Of a stretch of DNA of 64,000 nt, positions 58,439 to 64,000 are shown piece after piece. How positions within the stretch are numbered: the stretch's first letter is position 1; each line of letters starts with the position of its first letter. Made by a program: the position numbers and the translations under genes. Source of the DNA: Talpa occidentalis (taxonomy: Eukaryota; Chordata; Mammalia; Eulipotyphla; Talpidae). A model generated the notes under the pieces. That model ran no database searches, was not told the DNA's origin, and saw only the letters and a program-made list of their open reading frames with translations. Location: NCBI RefSeq assembly GCF_014898055.3, contig NW_023601433.1:67218767-67282766 (forward strand), read 5' to 3'.

Positions 58439-58756
58439 TGTAATCTTTTTTAAAATTTATTTAATTTATTTATTTATGCATACAAGAGCTGTGGTGCAGG
58501 TCAGAGGTGCACCAGGGTGCATGGGGGGGGTGGTTAGGGGGCGGCGGGAGGGGATATGAGGATTCACCAGAGATAGAGTGGGGAGCAGAACAGGTGGACT
58601 GACTGAAATACACTGCTGAGGAGAGCAGCAGGTGAAACAGGAGAGGTCTGCTGTGCCATGTGGGTAGCTCCCTGGCCAGGGATTGAACTCATGCTGCAGT
58701 GGCTGCGGATAGCTTCACAGTGCTGTGCTGAACCTCTTGCACCACCCGGGAGGCCC
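58439..58756 (-). repeat. SINE copy 44, group 1, with G-rich expansion
   Basis: TSD CTAAATCTG at 58430-58438 and 58757-58765. The tail terminator is altered (AAATTTATTTAATTTATTTA). A G-rich insertion lies at 58523-58553. Confidence 0.92.
58523..58553 (+). other. G-quadruplex-type motif in SINE copy 44
   Basis: Four G tracts (8, 5, 3 and 4) with loops TGGTTA, CGGC and A fit a canonical G4 pattern on the plus strand. Confidence 0.7.
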
Positions 58757-58825
58757 CTAAATCTGACATTCATTCCTTAAGGTAAGGGGAACAATTTCTC
58801 CTGAGGCTCAAAAAGCCTCAATTGA

Positions 58826-59068
58826 GGGCCTCTCTGGTAGCACAGGGGTTAAAACGCAACACTATGAAGCTATCTGCAGCCTCTGTGGCACTGAGTTCGA
58901 TCCCTGGCCAGGGAACTGATCCACATGGCACAGCAGACCTCTCCTGTCTCGCCTGCTGCTCCCCTCAACAGTGTATTTCAGTCAATCCGCCTGTTCTGTT
59001 CCCCACTCTGTCTCTAGTGAATCCTCTCACACCCCACACCTCTGGCCTGTACCCCAGTTCTTATATGC
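58826..59068 (+). repeat. SINE copy 45, group 1
   Basis: B box GAGTTCGATCCC kept. Its tail ends exactly where copy 46 begins, forming a head-to-tail pair. TSD not clear. Confidence 0.9.
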
Positions 59069-59086
59069 AATAAATAAATAAATCTT

Positions 59087-59411
59087 GGGGCCTCCCCGGT
59101 GGCGCAGCGGTTGAGCGCTGGGTTGCGAAGCTGCCTGCGGCCTCTGTGGTGCCGGTTCGATCCCCGGCTGCTCCCCGGCCACCGGAGGAGGGTCCCACAT
59201 GGCGCGCAGACCTCTCCTGCCGCCCGCTGCTCCCCTCAGCAGTGTACTTCGGTCCTTCTGCCTGCTCTGCTCCCCGCTCTGGCTCTGGTGAATTCTCTCA
59301 CCCTCCCGCGCTTCTGACTGTACCCAGTGCATGTATAAACAAAACAAAAACAAACAAATAAATAAATAAACATGCCTCTATAAAAAAAATAAAGTAGTTC
59401 TGCCACATTTA

Positions 59412-59426
<15 letters not shown>
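59087..59426 (+). repeat. SINE copy 46, group 3v, with probable 3' transduction
   Basis: TSD AATAAATAAATAAATCTT (59069-59086 and 59427-59444) is the tail of copy 45. The group 3v tail ends at about 59391 and is followed by GTAGTTCTGCCACATTT and another A run. Confidence 0.94.
59100..59164 (+). promoter_or_regulatory. internal RNA polymerase III promoter (A and B boxes) of SINE copy 46
   Basis: A box TGGCGCAGCGG at 59100-59110 and B box GGTTCGATCCC at 59154-59164, 43 bp apart. Both match the tRNA-type consensus, so this copy could be transcribed. The same pair occurs at 63935-63945 and 63989-63999 in the last SINE. Confidence 0.8.
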
Positions 59427-59442
<16 letters not shown>

Positions 59443-59504
59443 TTAAATCAATCAATAAATAAAATTGGCTTTTACATCAGGATGAGGTTAAAATCAATAA
59501 ATGA

Positions 59505-59895
59505 TTTTTACTTATTATAATTAGTCTTTTTCCTGGTCCCTTATTTAGGTTTTCTAAATTCCTGCTATGAGTGAGACCATCCTGTATTTTTCTTTTTCTT
59601 TCTGGCTTATTTCGCTGAGCACGATCCCTTCCAGCTCCATCCATGTTGCTGCAAATTGCATGAGTTTATCTTTTTTGATTGCTGAGTAATATTCCATTGT
59701 GTATATGTACCAAATAAAGTACAAATAAAAATCAACAAACTATAAACCTGAGACACACTATGGGAGTGGGGGAGGTGGGAGTAGGGTCAAAACAAGGGGG
59801 GTGGGAATTGTATGGGGAATATAACCAAGATGAAAATGCATACATTGTGCAAAAATGAAAAATGACGTAAAAAATACATAAAATAAAATTTTTTA
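59505..59895. repeat. L1 insertion with 5' inversion
   Basis: 59520-59713 is antisense L1 (GCTGAGTAATATTCCATTGT, GTATATGTACC). 59714-59890 is sense L1 3' UTR ending in AAATAAAATTTTTT-AAAA. TSD of 15 bp with one mismatch: AAAATCAATAAATGA at 59490-59504 and AAAATCAAGAAATGA at 59896-59910. It holds only the end of ORF2 and the 3' UTR. Confidence 0.85.
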
Positions 59896-59910
59896 AAAAT
59901 CAAGAAATGA

Positions 59911-60486
59911 AAAAAGTCGTAGGAGTGCAGAACTTAGAATGGTAATTGGGAACTGAAGCCAAGGGGCTCATGGAGGAATCAGAGTTCAATAGGCCTTAAC
60001 AGTAGAGATTGCGACATTAACACCTATGCTTACGGAGTAGGACTCTGTGTCAAGCCAGGACTCACAAAGGGCTGGCCCTTGTGAAATGGAGCCTAGAAAA
60101 ACTTGGCCCACCCCTCGAGGAAGCAGCAAGGAAACTTGCTACCACAATGGGAAAAACAGTCACTGGAGAGAAATCTGAAACCTATGCCTTATCCAGGTGC
60201 AGAAGGCAGGCTGGAATTCGTACTGCAAGAAACTGGCTTGAGTAATTAACGTATAAGCTGGCCTAAGACTGTAGAGCTCAGAAGGAAAAGTAAAACCATT
60301 CCGTAGGAAAGCTTCAACAATTTAACATACAAAAAAATTTCATAGGTAACAAAACAGTCCTGCTGAAAATAACTTTACAGTAAAAAATGAGAAACCACAC
60401 AGGAAAATAAACCACAACAAAGAAAAGTTAGCAGACAGGACAAACATGACCATTTATATCCAAGAACTACTCTTAGTAAATCAATT
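59911..60486. other. no recognised feature
   Basis: Unclassified, somewhat purine-rich. It could be an old LTR-element interior, but I see no motif. Confidence 0.35.
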
Positions 60487-60500
60487 TAAAACACACTTTA

Positions 60501-60762
60501 TTTTTTTTTAAAGATTTATTTATTTATGCATACAAGAAGTGGAGTACAGGCTAGAGGTGCAGGGACAGGTGGGGGTGGGGGGGCCGGGAGGAGAGGATTC
60601 ACCAGAGACAGAATAGGGAGCAGAACAGGCAGACTGAAATACACTGCTGAGGGGAGCAGCAGGTGAGACAAGAACAGTCTGCTGTGCCACGTGGGTTGCT
60701 CCCTGAGGCTGCGGATCACTTGATAGTGCTGTGCTTAACCCCTTTTGCCACCAGGGAGGCCC
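60501..60762 (-). repeat. SINE copy 47, group 1
   Basis: Perfect 14-bp TSD TAAAACACACTTTA at 60487-60500 and 60763-60776. The B box region is deleted (GAGGCTGCGGATCAC). A G-rich run lies at 60562-60588. Confidence 0.95.
60562..60588 (+). other. G-quadruplex-type motif in SINE copy 47
   Basis: G tracts of 3, 5, 7 and 3 with loops ACAGGT, T and CC, at a position in the SINE that corresponds closely to the G-rich run of copy 44. Confidence 0.65.
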
Positions 60763-60814
60763 TAAAACACACTTTAAAATAAGTATGTTAAAAAATGTTT
60801 GAAGAGATAGTGTA

Positions 60815-61320
60815 GGGTGGGGAGAAGGATTGCTTTCTCTACCCACTCCCTTTCTCTGCAGACAGGGTCCTATAAATTGGACTGTAAAAAGACAGATTAG
60901 CAAGAGAAAAGCATGCAAATTTATTGAACATAAGTGCTACATGACATGGGAGTTTTCATAAGGAAATAATAATCCAAAGACATGGTTAAGCAGGAGCAAT
61001 TCTATATTAAGTTTGATAAAGAATAAGAAATTGTAGAAAAACATAGACAAATGATATGAGGTAAGAGTCATAGACTAGGGGACACTTAACAAGGTGTATT
61101 TGAATTCCTCTCAGGGTTCCTCTACCTTCAGAGATAAGGATGTTCTTTTCCTCCAGCGACAGAAAGGGCACCTGTCACTCCAGGATCTCATGACCCACTT
61201 CAGGCGAGAGAGAGGAGGTCATAGAATTCTTCCTGCACTGCTGTTTCCCAAATTCCTTCAGCTTAAAATACTCAGTATTCCACGGTGCTGAAGTCAGCCT
61301 CCCCCAAAATGTCCTCATTG
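60815..61320 (-). repeat. LTR-like repeat, family X left-hand type, copy 2
   Basis: Collinear with 43440-43975: GACAGATTAGCAAGAGAAAA, TACATGACATGGGAGTTTTC, GTTTGATAAAGAATAAGAAA, GGGGACACTTAACAAGGTGT, GATAAGGATGTTCTTTTCCT, CCCAAATTCCTTCAGCTTAA. On the reverse strand it has a poly-A signal (TTCAATAAATTTGC). Confidence 0.62.
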
Positions 61321-62080
61321 GATTTTCCAAGATGTCCAGAGCAGGCTTTTTCCCGTATGTGTCACTTTGGTATGAGGATCTAAGATCAATTGAGATGTTT
61401 TGGACCTCAGTAAAACTGTTCCCATTAGGGGCCTCCCTGGTGGTGCAAGGCTTAAGATGCAACCTATGAAGCAACGTATAAAGCTGTCTGCAGCCTCTGT
61501 AGCACAAGTTTGATTCCCGGCCAGCCAGGGAGCTACCCACATGGTGCAGCAGACCTCTCCTGACTCGCCCACTGCTCCCCTCAGCAGTGTACTTTGGTCA
61601 ATCTGCCTGTTCTGTTCCCCACTCTGTCCCTGGTGAATCCTCTCACCGCCCCCCACACCTCTGGCCTGTGCCCCAGTTCTTGTATGCATAAATAAATAAA
61701 TCTTAAAAAAAAAAAACTATCCCCATTACCTTAAAGAATGAAGATTACCCAGATTTAGTGTCATCTCCAGAAATTATCCTTTTTATTGGGGAAAACTCTG
61801 TCTTAAGGCAGAGCAAAAAAATTTAGAGGCAGAGTTTCGTCATATGAAGTCATCCCTCCTTGTCATGTGAGACCCCCTCCTCTCTTCTCAATGTGCCAGG
61901 CCCCCTAGTCCATTTCCATTCTTTAACTCAGGATGAAAACCCTCTGTTTGTCCCATATTCTGTACAATTTACATTTTTGTAAACTCCCCATACATATGCA
62001 ATTAAATTTGTTTTTTCTCCTACTAATCTGTCCAAAAAGAACTCAGAGGGGTGGAGAATTTACCACATACCCATACAAAT
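61320..62080 (+). repeat. LTR-like repeat, family X right-hand type, copy 2, split by copy 48
   Basis: Collinear with 1560-2500. It ends GCAATTAAATTTGTTTTTTC then CTACTAATCTGTCC and AACTCAGAGGGGTGGAG. The reverse complement of this end resembles the start of 60815-61320. Confidence 0.58.
61428..61712 (+). repeat. SINE copy 48, group 1
   Basis: TSD AAAACTGTTCCCATTA at 61412-61427 and AAAACTATCCCCATTA at 61713-61728. The head has a small duplication (CTATGAAGCAACGTATAAAGCTG). Confidence 0.94.
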
Positions 62081-63921
62081 CTTCAAGGTTCATGAAAAGT
62101 AAAAAGAAAATCTGATGCACTACTTGGTTATTTTTTAAGCAATTTTAAGAAGTGTAAAAATAATTATACATGGTAGTTTAGTCATTTTATTCCCACTTAC
62201 AGCTATTACAGAAATTGAAGATTTCAAGACTAGATATATATTTAGAGATGAATAATACTGCCATTTAGTGACTTCTTACTGCTATTAATCCAAGTCAATT
62301 GAATTGTTACTTAAAAGTCTGACTTAAGTCAAATCTGACATTGTATAAAAGCATTAACAAAACTAAAAGGCAAATTTCATTAGTAGGTAAAATAAAATCA
62401 AACAAGCAATTTTCAAGGTTCAGAAATGAGTTACTGACCAAGCATACTGACCCAGCATTTGTTCAAGAAGCAAATGACATAGGGAATTAATGGTTGAACT
62501 AAAACTAGCATTATCAAGCCCTGACATACTAACTCCTAAGGATGACGAAAACAAGAAAAATTAAGAATTGTGCTAAAAACCACTCTCCCACAATCACCTT
62601 GTAGGAAAAATAAAATGCCTATTTAGTGAATGAAAATATCCAGGAACACCTGTCACTTCAATGACAAGAAAAATAATTATAATAATAATTAAATTGCATG
62701 CATGTGAATTTCAGAGAAAGCCTATGTAAAAAGAAATGCTGTTAATCAGCTTTAATCATGTTCTAAAGTTGCCCCCTACAGTAGGTTTAAACACTAAGCT
62801 CATCAAGATACTCATCAACTGCTCAGGGCCACAGGATGACTCAAGTGCATTGGACTATAATGAAAAATGGTACCCTTATCACCTGGAAGGGTTAATAGGA
62901 CTCTCTCCCTTCCTACACCCTCCCCCAATTTATTACTAGGGAGATCTCTGTGATATTATTTGACCCTGGAAAGGAAAATGCCCATTTGTTCCCAAGGTAT
63001 TTTACTCACAAAGGCCACAAAGCCCCCTCCTTTCTATCACCAACCCCCGCTCCTATATACCCTTAAAACCATATTTTGTAAACCAAATCTTCAAATTATA
63101 TGGCTGGTTTTCCTCATGAGGCAAAGAAAAATACCTCTGTGATTAATGCTTTAGCTAAAAGCATAGAATGTAAAATGGAAGATTATTTATGGTTCTTCTA
63201 TTTAGGAGCTAATCGAGTCAGACGTTAGCCTAAAAGGTTGGAAATCCTACAGTGGGAATTTTTTTTCAACAGATAAAAGTGGCTTCTGGAAAGCAGCATA
63301 AATACTGTCTACAGTAAGCCATAAGCACTAATAATTTTGCCATAAGTGCTCAGTCAAAGGGAGATGAACATGTTAAATGTTATTAAAAAACGGACAACAT
63401 ATTATCTTGAAAGCCACAGTGAAATACTAACCTAAGTGACAAGTATTGCTTTCAGTGCCACGTTTAAAGATGGACTGTGGTTGGAGGGATTTACCAGGCC
63501 ACTCTTCCATACAGTCAAATCATATTCAGTAGCTCAAAATATGATATGGGTTGAATTTTCAATTCCTAGTTATATTTTCCCCTAGGCAGTTCATTCCTTT
63601 TTTCCTAAACTGTTCATTCTTCTTCAGTTAATTCTGCTTGAAAGACCTGCTTTGCTAATTATCCAAGATAGGCAAGTGAGCATGAAACTTGATTCCACTA
63701 CCCTTGACATTATTAAATTTTATTTAGTTCACAGAGAAGTGTTATGTTTTTTAATAGGATATTTCCACTGACAATTGTTTTGGATTTTTGTTCCCTTTCT
63801 AGAAACCAGGAACACCAAAATTTCCTCTTCATTTGTGATGTTCTTTTTTAAGAAATAGGTTTAAGGAATTACAGGTAATAATCAGGAAATAGCAATTTGG
63901 AAATAAAAAAGCCTGAGAGGA
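62081..63921. other. 1.8 kb without a recognised repeat or gene
   Basis: The longest repeat-free run in the right half. AT-rich, with TAATTATAATAATAATTAAA at about 62671-62692 next to GCATGCATG. Frames of 60-67 codons carry no motif. Confidence 0.4.
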
Positions 63922-64000
63922 GGGGCCTCCCCGGTGGCGCAGCGGTTGAGCGCTGGGTTGCGAAGCTGCCCGCAGCCTATGCAGCGCCGGTTCGATCCCC
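63922..64000 (+). repeat. SINE copy 49, group 3, cut by the window end
   Basis: The first 79 bp only: perfect A box (63935-63945) and B box (63989-63999). Only CCTATGCAGC differs from the group 3 pattern. Confidence 0.95.

Larger units (their letters stand above)
58140..58825 (-). repeat. LTR-like repeat, family Y copy 3, split by copy 44
   Basis: Blocks shared with copies 1 and 2: GAGGCCTGGAGCATCAAGGG, CATATGACAAAACCAGATGC, CAGACGGGTTTCTCCAAGAG, GTTATTTCTAGAGATCACAC. After SINE 44 it continues with CCTGAGGCTCAAAAAGCCTC. It seems to resume past SINEs 45/46 at TTGGCTTTTACATCAGG (about 59465). Confidence 0.6.

Noticed and set aside
9337..59361. Recurrent predicted proteins containing PVRSPAAPRPPEEGPTWRAD and similar on both strands
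   Set aside because: These frames fall exactly on group 3 SINE bodies. The repeated peptide is a by-product of a young GC-rich SINE, not a gene family.
775..64000. tRNA genes at SINE heads
   Set aside because: A and B boxes are present, but the segment between them does not fold into a tRNA and each head is joined to the SINE body and tail.

Overview
The window is nuclear genomic DNA from a placental mammal: AT-rich, gene-empty and packed with retroposons. It carries old elements shared by mammals (MIR, L2, MER5-type hAT remnants, MLT1-type LTRs, L1 tails) and, above all, one tRNA-derived SINE family that I cannot name. I count 49 copies, about 13 kb or one fifth of the window, 33 on + and 16 on -. 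The SINE is not Alu, B1/B2, the carnivore CAN, the horse ERE, a bat VES/Rhin element, or the ruminant and whale SINEs as I know them. Its tail (AATAAA repeats, then TCTTT, then poly-A) puts it in the T+ class of SINEs, known from several placental orders. I therefore cannot name the species; a less studied laurasiatherian such as a pangolin or an unusual bat family is only a guess. I found no protein-coding gene, exon, RNA gene or CRISPR array that I can defend.

SINE groups used in the entries. Group 1 (older, diverged) has the head CCTCCCTGGTGGCGCAAGGGG-TTAAG and ends CCCCAGTTCTTGTATGCATAAATAAATAAATCTTT. Group 2 (intermediate) has GGTTGAGCAC in the head and a group 1-like end. Group 3 (young, GC-rich) has GGTTGAGCGCTGGGTTGCGA in the head, ACATGGCGCGCAGACC in the body, and ends TGTACCCAGTGCTTGTATAAATAAATAAATCTT in two blocks. 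Group 3v is a subset of four copies whose tail runs GCATGTATAAACAAAAC, then ACATGCCTCTATAAA, and has no TCTTT. TSD means target-site duplication.

Layout. 1-3 kb: an LTR-like element with a SINE inside, an L2 and a CT/CA microsatellite. 3-8.6 kb: mostly unrecognised DNA, then an antisense L1 end. 8.6-10 kb: a SINE cluster. 10-19 kb: sparse, with MIR, MER5, L2, a GATA array and an MLT1. 19-21.2 kb: an L1 tail split by a SINE and by a 169-bp foreign insert, then an MLT1. 23-32.5 kb: SINEs and an L1 fragment. 32.5-37.4 kb: antisense LTR-like repeats. 38-48.2 kb: heavily nested SINEs in and around an L1, and a perfect AT palindrome. 49-55 kb: SINEs and LTR-like sequence including an inverted pair. 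55.8-62 kb: MER5, nested SINEs, a 5'-inverted L1 and an LTR-like composite. The last 1.8 kb before 63.92 kb has no repeat I recognise, and a young SINE is cut by the window end.

The main interest is evolutionary: a recently active SINE family with readable nesting order, a tail-variant lineage, probable 3' transductions, insertions into the tails of older copies, and a small TG...CA insert that could be an unusual short LTR.
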